A stretch of 10,014 nt of DNA from Rhodospirillales bacterium (GCA_903644035.1 CAHJXG010000541.1:1-10014); one strand, 5' to 3'. Positions 1 through 9,233 are shown, counted from the first letter of the stretch. Program-made: numbers and translations. Notes: generated by a model not told the origin, from the letters alone.

Positions 1-1349
1 GCGGCGTCCCAGGTCCGGCCCGTCGCCTCCAGCAGCGACTGCAGCCGGTTGGACGCGGTCTCGTCCGGCCCGACCACGCGGAAGTTCCGGCTCGCCGCGT
101 TCAGGCTCATGACATCGCGCAGGAACCCGCCCATCACCAGCGTGGCCTCGGCGTCGCGCTGCCCCGGGGGGTCCACCGCGACCGCATAGGCCGTGAAGTC
201 GGGCAGGCGAAGCGGACGCATCAGCGCCCCACCATTGGCGTGCGGGTTGGCGCCCATGCGCCGGTCTCCGGAGGGCGCAAGGGCGGCAATGTCGGCACGC
301 GGGCGGCCGGCCTCGTCGAACAGCTCGTACGGGCGGTAGCCCTGCATCCAGTCTTCCAGCAGCGCGATGTGCCCGGGCTTCTCCATGTCGGAGATGGGCA
401 CCTGGTGCGACCGCCAGGACCCTTCGGTCTTCTTGCCGTCCACCCTCTCCGGGCCGGTCCAGCCCTTGGGGCTGCGCAGCACGATCATCGGCCAGCGCGG
501 CCGCTTGGCGTCCCCACCATGCCGGGCGGCAGCTTGGATGGCGCGGATGGCCATGGTCGCGCGGTCCATCGCGGCGGCCATCGCCTGGTGCATGAAGGCC
601 GGGTCATCGCCTTCGACGAAGATGGGATCGTGGCCATAGCCCGTCAGCAGGCCCACAAGCTCCTCGTGGGGGATGCGGGCGAGCACGGTCGGGTTGGCGA
701 TCTTCCAGCCGTTCAGGTGCAGGATCGGCAGCACCGCCCCGTCGGTCGCCGGATTGATGAACTTGTTCGAGTGCCACGACGCCGCGAGCGGCCCGGTCTC
801 CGCCTCGCCGTCGCCCACGACGCAGGCCGCGATCAGGCCGGGGTTGTCGAGCACGGCGCCGTAGGCGTGGGACAGCGAGTAGCCCAGCTCGCCCCCTTCA
901 TGGATGGAGCCGGGCGTGTCGGCCGCCGCATGGCTCGGGATGCCGCCCGGAAAGGAGAACTGCCGGAACAGGCGGCCCATGCCGGCCTCGTCCAGGGAAA
1001 CGTCAGGATACGTCTCGGAGTAGGTGCCTTCCAGCCAGGTGCTCGCGACGACGCCCGGCGCGCCGTGGCCGGGGCCGGCGATGAACAGCACGCTGAGGTC
1101 CTGCGCCTTGATCACGCGGTTGAGATGCAGGTAGATGAAGTTCAGGCCCGGCACCGTGCCGAAGTGCCCGAGCAGGCGCGGCTTGACGTGCGCCGCTGCC
1201 AGCGGCTCGCGCAGCAGCGGATTGGCCAGCAGGTACACCTGGCCGACCGAAAGATAGTTGGCCGCCCGCCACCAGGCATCCATGCTCTCCAGCTCGGCGG
1301 CGGCGAGCGGTCCGGTCGGCGGAGCCTGAAGCTTATCGATCAGCATCAT
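1..1349 (-). CDS. xfp: Xylulose-5-phosphate/fructose-6-phosphate phosphoketolase, N-terminal part (cut by window edge)
   Basis: This thiamine-diphosphate enzyme splits xylulose 5-phosphate (and often fructose 6-phosphate) with phosphate to give acetyl-phosphate plus glyceraldehyde 3-phosphate (or erythrose 4-phosphate) in the cytosol. The visible 449 codons are about 55-60% of the usual ~790-800 residues; the C-terminus lies beyond base 1. Family landmarks are clear: [15 protein letters not shown] (26-40), [11 protein letters not shown] (61-71), GPGHGAPG (92-99), [10 protein letters not shown] (131-140), [18 protein letters not shown] (148-165), the ThDP/Mg motif GDGEAETGP (179-187), [12 protein letters not shown] (210-221), [15 protein letters not shown] (304-318) and [10 protein letters not shown] (427-436). 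Conserved His are at 62, 95 and 140. The start could be either of two adjacent ATGs (1349 or 1346); neither has a Shine-Dalgarno sequence, but ATG 1349 overlaps the stop of a short upstream ORF that does. No frameshift is visible. Family assignment is very secure; preferred substrate is not determined by sequence. Confidence 0.97.
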   Translation of the reverse strand, partial: MMLIDKLQAPPTGPLAAAELESMDAWWRAANYLSVGQVYLLANPLLREPLAAAHVKPRLLGHFGTVPGLNFIYLHLNRVIKAQDLSVLFIAGPGHGAPGVVASTWLEGTYSETYPDVSLDEAGMGRLFRQFSFPGGIPSHAAADTPGSIHEGGELGYSLSHAYGAVLDNPGLIAACVVGDGEAETGPLAASWHSNKFINPATDGAVLPILHLNGWKIANPTVLARIPHEELVGLLTGYGHDPIFVEGDDPAFMHQAMAAAMDRATMAIRAIQAAARHGGDAKRPRWPMIVLRSPKGWTGPERVDGKKTEGSWRSHQVPISDMEKPGHIALLEDWMQGYRPYELFDEAGRPRADIAALAPSGDRRMGANPHANGGALMRPLRLPDFTAYAVAVDPPGQRDAEATLVMGGFLRDVMSLNAASRNFRVVGPDETASNRLQSLLEATGRTWDA

Positions 1350-1414
1350 GCATCAGTCCGAGCGGAAAGCAGGACTGGAGCCGGGGAAAGCCGGCTGTTG
1401 AGATCAGAGGTCAT
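1346..1414 (-). CDS. Putative 22-residue leader peptide overlapping the phosphoketolase start
   Basis: An ATG at 1414 is preceded by AGGAG (1426-1422) at 7-base spacing, the best ribosome binding site in this part of the window. It opens 22 codons (beginning MTSDLNSRL, ending SARTDA) and stops at TGA 1348-1346. That stop shares ATGA with the phosphoketolase ATG at 1349, and the enzyme gene has no Shine-Dalgarno of its own. I infer that the short ORF feeds ribosomes to the enzyme gene by termination-reinitiation. A six-base-stem hairpin (1379-1396) lies inside it. Against a selected peptide, only about 12 of 22 third positions are G or C, far below the neighbouring genes, so the act of translation may matter more than the peptide. 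An in-frame ATG at 1441 would lengthen it by 9 codons but lacks a good binding site. It is not an N-terminal extension of the enzyme, since the enzyme's own N-terminus looks complete and lies in another frame. Confidence 0.45.
   Translation of the reverse strand: MTSDLNSRLSPAPVLLSARTDA
1379..1396 (-). promoter_or_regulatory. Hairpin within the phosphoketolase leader ORF
   Basis: On the transcribed strand AGCCGG (1396-1391) is followed by a six-base spacer and then its exact complement CCGGCT (1384-1379). The stem ends about 30 bases upstream of the phosphoketolase ATG. Ribosomes translating the short ORF would have to open it. It has no run of T after it, so it is not an intrinsic terminator. 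A role in translational control is inference; a six-base GC stem can occur by chance in DNA of this composition. Confidence 0.3.
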
Positions 1415-1593
1415 GGTTTGGCTCCTGGCAGAGGACGGCATGGTTGCGTCAAGTCGCGAGCGACGCCATCGCCGCGGTCGTGGTGCATGGTTCCGCAACC
1501 CATCGAAAAATCGGATGGTCTGGAGACAAAATCTTAAACATTGTGTAGTTATCTCCAGGTTTAGGCTAATCCATGCAACAGCGCTGGCCAGCG
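1415..1593 (-). promoter_or_regulatory. Probable promoter/operator region of the phosphoketolase gene
   Basis: This 179-base gap between the DUF2934 gene and the short leader ORF contains no gene and is clearly richer in A+T than its surroundings between about 1500 and 1575, as expected of a promoter. It holds a well-matched inverted repeat: CTGGAGACAA (1520-1529) and TTATCTCCAG (1549-1558), nine of ten positions complementary, with about 19 bases between the arms. A TTGCAT on the minus strand (about 1577-1572) could be a -35 element, but I cannot pair it with a convincing -10. The inverted repeat is a candidate operator; the binding protein is unknown. Confidence 0.4.
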
Positions 1594-1595
1594 CT
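1580..1595. repeat. Perfect 16-bp palindrome at the end of the DUF2934 gene
   Basis: AGCGCTGGCCAGCGCT reads the same on both strands and overlaps the TAG stop codon of the DUF2934 gene (1596-1594). In RNA it could fold into a six-base stem with a GGCC loop, but no T run follows on either strand, so it is at best a factor-dependent terminator or pause site. As DNA it could equally be a dimeric repressor site upstream of the phosphoketolase promoter. I cannot choose between these from sequence. Confidence 0.35.
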
Positions 1596-1842
1596 AGACT
1601 TTATAGTTCAGATAATGAGGGGCGTCAGGCTCTCCAGTTGTATTCTTAAAATTCACTAATGACTTTGGGCTTCTCGACATCAATCCAGCATCTTGGATGC
1701 GATCGACGGCGGGGCGCTCGCAAAGCTTTTCTGCGCGCTCCCAATGCCAGTTCTCCTGCCCATCAGGACGGCCATCGTCTTCCCAAAGATGGTAAGCCGA
1801 GGTGCGGATGCGCTGCTCATGGTTTGCTCGTCCGTCGGACAT
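1594..1842 (-). CDS. DUF2934 family small protein
   Basis: An 82-residue protein with the DUF2934 signature in residues 8-40: HEQRIRTSAYHLWEDDGRPDG followed by an HW-x-RAE-type segment (WHWERAEKL). Known members are short, uncharacterised proteins, common in alpha- and betaproteobacteria and often encoded beside stress or central-carbon genes. No function is established. The core is predicted soluble and charged, with no signal peptide or membrane segment. Residues 55-82 (ending HYLNYKV) are not part of the recognised core and are encoded in A+T-richer DNA. The start is supported by GGAG nine bases upstream of ATG 1842. It lies 51 bases after the RND adaptor gene and 179 bases before the phosphoketolase leader, all on the same strand, so it may be read from the efflux operon or from its own promoter in the 51-base gap. 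Confidence 0.8.
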   Translation of the reverse strand: MSDGRANHEQRIRTSAYHLWEDDGRPDGQENWHWERAEKLCERPAVDRIQDAGLMSRSPKSLVNFKNTTGEPDAPHYLNYKV

Positions 1843-1893
1843 GATTTATTGCTCCATCGTTAAATCGCGCTATCGGAAGTAGACGTAACAGCT

Positions 1894-3102
1894 TCACTTC
1901 GCCGCAGGCGGCGAGGCGGGGTCCTCCGGTTCCACCGGCGTGCCGGGCTTGAGCTTCTGGAGCTGCCCCGTAATCACGCGGTCGCCCGCCTTGATGCCGT
2001 CGGTCACGACAACCAGGTCCTCTTCGTTGTCGCCCAGCTTGACCACGCGCTGCTCGACCTTGCCGTCCTTGCCCACCACCATAAGGAAGCGCCCGACCTG
2101 GCTTGCCCCGACCGCGCTCTGCGGCACGGTCAGCGCGCCTTCCTGATCGCCGAGATGCAGCCGGGCGGTCACGAACTGCCCGGGCAGCAGGCCGCGGTCC
2201 ACGTTGGCGATCGTGGCCCGCATCAGGATCGTGCCGGTCGTCCGGTCCACCACGTTGTCGATGAACGTGACCGGACCGGCGTGGCTCGATGCGCCGCCCC
2301 CCACGGCCACCGTGGTCTCGATGGGCGCCTGGGCCTGCACGCGGTTGATCGCCTCCAGGTTCGCCTCGGCCGGGTTGAAGCTGACGTAGATTGGATCGAG
2401 CTGCACGAGCGTGTTGAGCGTGGCGCCGGCCACGCTGATCAGGCTGCCCTCGAACACCTGGCTGCGGCTGATCCGGCCGGCAAACGGGGCGCGGATCTCC
2501 GTGCGCGACAGGTTCAGCGCCGCCGCGCGCAGGGCGGCGCTGTCGGTGGCGAGGCCCGCCTCGTTCTGCCGGTTGGTGCTGTCGGCCTGGTCGAACGTGT
2601 CGCGCGATGCCCAGCCATCGCGCGCCAGGGTTTCGTTGCGGCCTTTGCTGACCTTAGAATAACTCAGGCTCGCGGTTGAGCGGTCGCGCTGACCCACGGC
2701 CTGTGCCAGCGCCGCCTGGTAGTCGCTTGCATCGACACGGTAAAGCAGGGCACCGACCGCGACATCCGTGCCGTCGGCCGCGCCCTGCTCGACCAGGTAG
2801 CCGGTCACGCGCGCCTGGATCGGCACCGCCCGCATCGCTTCGGTGGTCGCGGGGAAGCTGCGGTAGATCGGCACCGTGCGCGGCGCGGCCGTCATCACCG
2901 GCACTTTGATCGGCGGCTGCGCCTGCGCCTGCGGAGGGGGCTGGTGCGCGTGCCACCACCACCCGCCACCGCCCGCGCCGGCGGCGACGAGCACGGCCAG
3001 GGCGGTCCAGAGCAGGCCGTGGCCCCGCTTCCTGAGCGGGGCAGGATCGGGCGCAATTGGCGGGGCCGTCACCGGCGTGCCGGGCGTTGTCGTATCGAGC
3101 AT
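1894..3102 (-). CDS. RND efflux periplasmic adaptor (membrane fusion protein, AcrA/MexA type)
   Basis: This 402-residue membrane-fusion subunit bridges an inner-membrane RND pump to an outer-membrane channel. After a proline-rich cytoplasmic start (1-26) there is one membrane anchor (about 29-50, GLLWTALAVLVAAGAGGGGWWW region). The protein contains no cysteine, so unlike AcrA or MexA it cannot be a lipoprotein and is tethered by this helix. Then come the first barrel-sandwich half (VPIQARVTGYLVEQGAADGTDVAVGALLYRVD region, 93-124), a helical hairpin (about 127-198), the second lipoyl half (TEIRAPFAGRISRSQVFEGSLI, 201-222), the beta-barrel domain (PIYVSFNPAE to LLPGQFVTARL) and a membrane-proximal domain ending near GDRVITGQLQKLKPGTPV. 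Its ATG lies 4 bases after the pump stop codon, with GGAG overlapping that stop, so the two genes are translationally linked. It normally precedes the pump; here it follows. Family assignment is secure; substrate is unknown. Confidence 0.95.
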   Translation of the reverse strand: MLDTTTPGTPVTAPPIAPDPAPLRKRGHGLLWTALAVLVAAGAGGGGWWWHAHQPPPQAQAQPPIKVPVMTAAPRTVPIYRSFPATTEAMRAVPIQARVTGYLVEQGAADGTDVAVGALLYRVDASDYQAALAQAVGQRDRSTASLSYSKVSKGRNETLARDGWASRDTFDQADSTNRQNEAGLATDSAALRAAALNLSRTEIRAPFAGRISRSQVFEGSLISVAGATLNTLVQLDPIYVSFNPAEANLEAINRVQAQAPIETTVAVGGGASSHAGPVTFIDNVVDRTTGTILMRATIANVDRGLLPGQFVTARLHLGDQEGALTVPQSAVGASQVGRFLMVVGKDGKVEQRVVKLGDNEEDLVVVTDGIKAGDRVITGQLQKLKPGTPVEPEDPASPPAAK

Positions 3103-3106
3103 GGCG

Positions 3107-6250
<3,144 letters not shown>

Positions 6251-6294
6251 TTACGGACGTGTTCCGGACGTGGGCCGTTTGCCTGGCAAGCGCC
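6251..6294 (-). promoter_or_regulatory. Upstream region of the RND operon with short repeats
   Basis: The 44 bases before the pump gene contain GGACGTG twice in direct repeat (6255-6261 and 6266-6272, 11 bases apart, one helical turn) and an 11-base odd palindrome, TTGCC-T-GGCAA (6279-6289). Such a layout could be an operator, but no dedicated TetR- or MarR-type regulator gene is next to the operon, and I see no convincing -35/-10 pair. The promoter may lie further upstream, within or before the dehydrogenase relic. Confidence 0.25.
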
Positions 6295-6654
6295 TCATGA
6301 CGGGCGGGCGCCGGTCATGGCCCGGGGTTTTGCTGCGGAAAGGTGCGACAGCGAATTGCAAGCTGCCGCGACGGCCGCCGCGACCGCGTCAAGATCGGCT
6401 GCCTGCGCCGGTCGGGTCAGGCGACGCCCGGCTCCCACGTCTGGCTCGCCTGCGGTGCAGCCCTGCGTGATGCTGCTCACGTCGATGCCATGGGGCCCGA
6501 CTTCCAGCATGACCGCACGGACCACGGCCTGCAGCGCGGCAAATGAGGCGATGCGAACCGCCTCGTCCACGCCGGGCTGCGAAATCTCGCCTCCCACCGC
6601 CACGACCCATCCGGTGCGGGCCTCGCGCATCGCCGGCGCGAAGGTCCGGCAAAG
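6295..6654 (-). pseudogene. Short-chain dehydrogenase/reductase remnant (N-terminus and active site lost)
   Basis: The reading frame ending at 6295 contains a stretch resembling the middle and C-terminal part of the SDR family. FAPAMREARTGWVVAVGG corresponds to the usual MREQGSGRIVNISS strand, AALQAVVRAVMLEVGPHGIDV to the helix and strand ALxxLTRALALELGPHGIRVN, and RRLTRPAQAADLDAVAAAVA to the late helix. The Rossmann nucleotide-binding N-terminus (TGxxxGIG) is absent. The same frame stays open to 6840, but that extension is not SDR-like and I find no TGxxxGIG in the other frames listed for this stretch. The catalytic YxASK is replaced by RIASF, so both Tyr and Lys are lost. I therefore read this as a decayed gene rather than an enzyme. 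A divergent intact protein of up to 181 residues starting at 6840 cannot be excluded, but there is no good ribosome binding site. Confidence 0.55.
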
Positions 6655-6905
6655 GTGGGTTGCGGATGGCTGTCGCTGGACATTTTGCCTCGCACTGCTG
6701 GAGTTCCGCGCCGGGATCGACCTGGGGACGTCACGGGCGCGGTGCCGTTGGCGGTGTTCCGAAGCTGCGTCGCTTCGGACAGTGCCGCTGTTCTGCCGCC
6801 TTTGTTCTACCGAGTGCAGCCTGCCCGGGCACGGACCCATTCCGCCTAGCCACTATGCGGATACGGAACCCATGTCCTGGCCACAGCTGTCCATCAGGGT
6901 CCGGG
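6655..6905. other. Gene-free stretch between SDR remnant and universal stress protein
   Basis: No recognisable protein is encoded in these 251 bases; open frames on both strands give low-complexity Arg/Pro/Ser-rich translations with no family resemblance. The one clear structure is a perfect inverted repeat at 6758-6779. It may be the eroded 5' part of the dehydrogenase gene, or a region carrying the promoter for the RND operon. Confidence 0.4.
6758..6779. repeat. Perfect 8-bp inverted repeat with 6-base spacer
   Basis: TCCGAAGC (6758-6765) and GCTTCGGA (6772-6779) are exact complements separated by six bases. The hairpin would be stable in RNA from either strand, but no T run follows on either side, so it is not an obvious intrinsic terminator. 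It lies about 130 bases downstream of the stress-protein stop codon and could stabilise its 3' end or be a protein site. Confidence 0.35.
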
Positions 6906-7745
6906 TCAGTGCGACATGAACGAACAGCGCGCCGGGTGCCGCAAGGCGTCGCGCGTCATCCCGCCCAGCACCCATTCGCGCAGGCGGTTGTGCCCGTAGG
7001 CGCCGATCACCAGCAGCCCGGCGTGCTTCACCGCGGCCGCCGCCTCAAGCTGGGCGGCGGGACCGCCGGACAGCGGCTCTGTGACTGCCTCCGCCACCAC
7101 GCCGTGCCCTTCGAGCCAGGCGACGACTTCGGCGAGATGCAGCCGAGCCGAGGCCATCTCCTCGGCATCCTCCACGATCTCCACCACCGTCACCTGCCCG
7201 GCGCTCCGCAGCAGAGGCAGAGCGTCCAGCACGGCCCGGCGGGTTTCCCGCGTGTCCTTCCAGCCGATGACGACATGCTCAAGGTCGAGCGCCGCGACGG
7301 ATGGCGGAACCACAACCAAAGGGCGGCCGAGGCGCATCACGAGGTCGTCGATGTCCAGGCGCTTCGTGGACCCGGACCGCGGATCGTCCGGCCTGGACGC
7401 CATGAGCAGCAGGTCGGCGCCGCGGGCCTGGTCCGCGACCCAGTTCGTCAGCTCCATGTAGCTGATGGTCGAGCGCCATTGCAGGCTGTGCGCGCGGTTG
7501 CGCATGACGGCCCGGAACCGGTCCTCCACTTCGGCAGCCTGGTTTGCGACCAGGGCGCGATCCTGCTCCATGCCTTCCGCCGACATGTAGCCGTTGCCGT
7601 ACATGATCTGCATCTGCACCGGCTGGCCGGCGGCGATGCCGAGCACCCCCGCGCCGAACCGCTCGGCCATGTCGGCGGTAAGCTGGAGCAGCGCCTCGTT
7701 GGACACGCCGAGGTCCAAGTGGACCATGAGGCTCGAATACGTCAT
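6906..7745 (-). CDS. Universal stress protein, tandem UspA domains
   Basis: A 279-residue soluble cytoplasmic protein made of two UspA domains, as in many proteobacterial tandem Usp proteins made under starvation, oxygen limitation or membrane stress. Domain 1 covers about 1-148, from MTYSSLMVHLDLG to RPLVVVPPS. Domain 2 covers about 155-279 and carries the nucleotide-binding pattern G-x2-G-x9-G as GAYGHNRLREWVLGGMT (248-264), near the variant common in this subgroup. Domain 1 lacks this glycine pattern, so only the second half is likely to bind ATP. The start at ATG 7745 is chosen over upstream in-frame codons because the family alignment begins there and GGGAGAGAG precedes it at normal spacing. 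It sits between relics of two dehydrogenase genes; the alcohol dehydrogenase relic ends 38 bases upstream. Phosphoketolase and Usp genes are often neighbours in acetyl-phosphate or stress clusters, which fits this region. Confidence 0.93.
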   Translation of the reverse strand: MTYSSLMVHLDLGVSNEALLQLTADMAERFGAGVLGIAAGQPVQMQIMYGNGYMSAEGMEQDRALVANQAAEVEDRFRAVMRNRAHSLQWRSTISYMELTNWVADQARGADLLLMASRPDDPRSGSTKRLDIDDLVMRLGRPLVVVPPSVAALDLEHVVIGWKDTRETRRAVLDALPLLRSAGQVTVVEIVEDAEEMASARLHLAEVVAWLEGHGVVAEAVTEPLSGGPAAQLEAAAAVKHAGLLVIGAYGHNRLREWVLGGMTRDALRHPARCSFMSH

Positions 7746-7783
7746 CTGCTCTCTCCCATGATGGTAGGCGCCGGGCAGCAAGG

Positions 7784-7981
7784 TCAGGCTGTCGCGAAAT
7801 CCAGCACGACACGCGAAGCGGCGTCGCCCCGGCCAAGCCGGTCCAGAATGCCGTTCGCCGTGGAGAGCGGCTGCAGCCCGGTGCCTGCCTTGACGCGGCC
7901 GTCGGCAAAGGCAACCCCCTCCGCCATGTCCTGCCACGTGCCCGCGAACGAGCCCCGGACCTTGATGCAGCCGTCAGCCAC
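7784..7981 (-). pseudogene. C-terminal remnant of a zinc-type alcohol dehydrogenase
   Basis: The 65 codons ending at TGA 7784 match the end of MDR-superfamily zinc alcohol dehydrogenases (AdhP type). IKVRGSFAGTWQDMAEGVAFADGRVKA corresponds to the usual IRGSxVGTRxDLxEALxFAAxGKVK segment, and LQPLSTANGILDRLGRGDAASRVVLDFA to the terminal strand-helix-strand. Intact enzymes are about 340 residues, so roughly 80% is missing, including the zinc ligands and GxGxxG coenzyme site. An in-frame TAG (7996-7994) closes the frame upstream, the only start is a GTG with no ribosome binding site, and the next 100 bases are not coding. It is a relic, not a gene. Its same-strand position 38 bases before the stress protein suggests the two once formed an operon. 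Confidence 0.75.
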
Positions 7982-8090
7982 GTTGGATAACGGCTAATGT
8001 AAGGGCAAGAAATGGCGCAGATGGGGACCGAGTCCGGTCATCGACTATGCGAATCTGCACGCAGCGCGGCGACGAGGTTGGCGGGGACGC
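7982..8090. other. Intergenic spacer after the LysR gene with small hairpin
   Basis: Between the LysR stop and the dehydrogenase relic there is no coding sequence. A perfect five-base stem with a four-base loop, GACCG-AGTC-CGGTC (8026-8039), could be a weak terminator or pause site for the LysR transcript, but it has no T tract. The left border of whatever deletion removed the dehydrogenase N-terminus probably lies here. Confidence 0.35.
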
Positions 8091-9026
8091 TCAGTGCTCT
8101 GGCCCGCCATCGGAGGAGGCGATCTTCCCCGTTCCGACAGGAAGCAGCTCGCCTGCCTGGCGGCGCACCCACTCGGTGATGTGCGTGAGCGCGACCCGGA
8201 TGCGGGGCGTCTGCCGGGTGTCCCGGTGCACCACCAGGAACATGTCTGCGCTCGGGACCTGGGACGGCACGTCCAGGCGGACCAGGCCGGTTTCCTTGTC
8301 GGCGCGGAAGCGTGCGAGACAGGCAAGGCCGCCACCATGGACGGCGGCGGAGACTGCCGCCTCATGGCTGCTGGTTTGCATGGCGACGCGCGCACGCGGT
8401 GCCAGGTCAGCCAGCCAGGCGGTCTGCGTCGCGTCCTGGATGTCCTCCGACTGAGTGATGAGGTAATGGCCGGGGCAGCCGCCCTCGAAATCCAGCTCGC
8501 CGTGGCGCTCCAGGTAGCCGGGGCTGGCGAAAAGGCCGAACCCTAACGAGCCGACCCGGCGGACCACTAGGTCGTGTTGGTCGGGGCGCCTCAATCGAAG
8601 CGAGATGTCCGCCTCGCGCATGGAAAGGCTGAGTTCCCGTGGGTTGGGGATCAGCTCGATCATGAGGTCGGGCTGCTGCACGTGAAGCAAGGCGAAGCAG
8701 GGCGCCAGGATGTGCGTGGCGACGGTCTCGGCGCAGGTCACCCTGACCAGTCCCGCCATGCGCGTGTCCCGGCCGCCCACGTCGCGTTCCAGCGCCATGG
8801 CCTCCTGTTCCAGGCGCTCGGCCCGGGCACGGACGCCTTCCCCGGCCTGGGTCGCGACATATCCGTCCGGCGTCCGGTTGAGCAGCCGCACGCCCAGGCT
8901 CGCCTCCAGGGAAGCGAGGCGGCGCCCCATGGTGGACTGGGCGACGTGGAGGTCCCTGGCGGCCGCGGACAGGCTGCCATGCCTGGCCAACGCCAAGAAA
9001 AATCGGAGGTCGTCCCAGTCCAGCAC
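8091..9026 (-). CDS. LysR-family transcriptional regulator
   Basis: A 311-residue DNA-binding regulator, normal length for the family. An N-terminal winged helix-turn-helix covers about 2-60, with the recognition region GSLSAAARDLHVAQSTMGRRLASLE (17-41), followed by a linker helix and a periplasmic-binding-like effector domain from about 90 (GLVRVTCAETVATHILAPCF) to about 290. The effector domain resembles the group with a VTCAE/VxASE-type start whose ligands are mostly unknown. The start is GTG 9026, because AGGAGGT (9038-9032) lies five bases upstream; the frame stays open to an ATG at 9152, but those 42 residues are Arg/Pro-rich and unlike the family. It is transcribed away from the OsmC-family gene across 207 bases, the classic layout for a LysR protein controlling its divergent neighbour and itself. 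That target is inference. Confidence 0.93.
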   Translation of the reverse strand: MLDWDDLRFFLALARHGSLSAAARDLHVAQSTMGRRLASLEASLGVRLLNRTPDGYVATQAGEGVRARAERLEQEAMALERDVGGRDTRMAGLVRVTCAETVATHILAPCFALLHVQQPDLMIELIPNPRELSLSMREADISLRLRRPDQHDLVVRRVGSLGFGLFASPGYLERHGELDFEGGCPGHYLITQSEDIQDATQTAWLADLAPRARVAMQTSSHEAAVSAAVHGGGLACLARFRADKETGLVRLDVPSQVPSADMFLVVHRDTRQTPRIRVALTHITEWVRRQAGELLPVGTGKIASSDGGPEH

Positions 9027-9233
9027 AATCGACCTCCTGCGCTTTTTCGCATTCTCGTTAGCCGTCTTTGGCCCGCTACCCGCCCACTCGGGATGTGTAG
9101 GTTGAAGAGCGACAGGCTGAACTCTCCGGCGCGGCGCCGACCGTTCGTCCACGCCCGCCTCTACGTAAGGCAGTTCTGCCCAAGCGGCGGCTATTTCGAC
9201 GACGATGTCCCATGGGAGCTTGGAAGACAGCCA
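9027..9233. promoter_or_regulatory. Divergent promoter region of LysR and OsmC-family genes
   Basis: The 207 bases between the two start codons must hold both promoters unless leaderless transcription is used. An imperfect dyad at 9076-9100, with arms beginning CTACC and ending TGTAG and an inner CCC-ACTC-GGG, is the best candidate for a LysR-type T-N11-A site. The only element I can assign confidently is the AGGAGGT ribosome binding site for LysR (9032-9038). No -35/-10 pair stands out. Confidence 0.4.

Noticed and set aside
240..1649. Long plus-strand open frame (469 codons) opposite phosphoketolase
   Set aside because: The minus strand encodes an unmistakable phosphoketolase; the plus translation is an Arg/Ala/Gly-rich shadow typical of GC-rich DNA with no family resemblance.
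6870..6905. Possible terminator after the universal stress protein (CGGAACCC/GGGTCCG pairing)
   Set aside because: The arms need a bulge, are over 20 bases apart and no T tract follows; not supported enough to annotate.
7746..7937. 64-residue N-terminal extension of the universal stress protein
   Set aside because: The extension overlaps the dehydrogenase remnant in another frame, lacks UspA similarity, and ATG 7745 has a good ribosome binding site.
6543..7997. Plus-strand open frame of 484 codons opposite the universal stress protein
   Set aside because: It is antisense to a clear UspA-family gene and has no family resemblance.
9027..9152. 42-residue N-terminal extension of the LysR protein from ATG 9152
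   Set aside because: A perfect AGGAGGT five bases before GTG 9026 and the normal family N-terminus at VLDWDDLRFF support the shorter protein.
8574..9233. Upstream in-frame extension of the OsmC-family gene
   Set aside because: The extension runs antisense through the LysR gene; family similarity begins near ATG 9234, which has an acceptable ribosome binding site.
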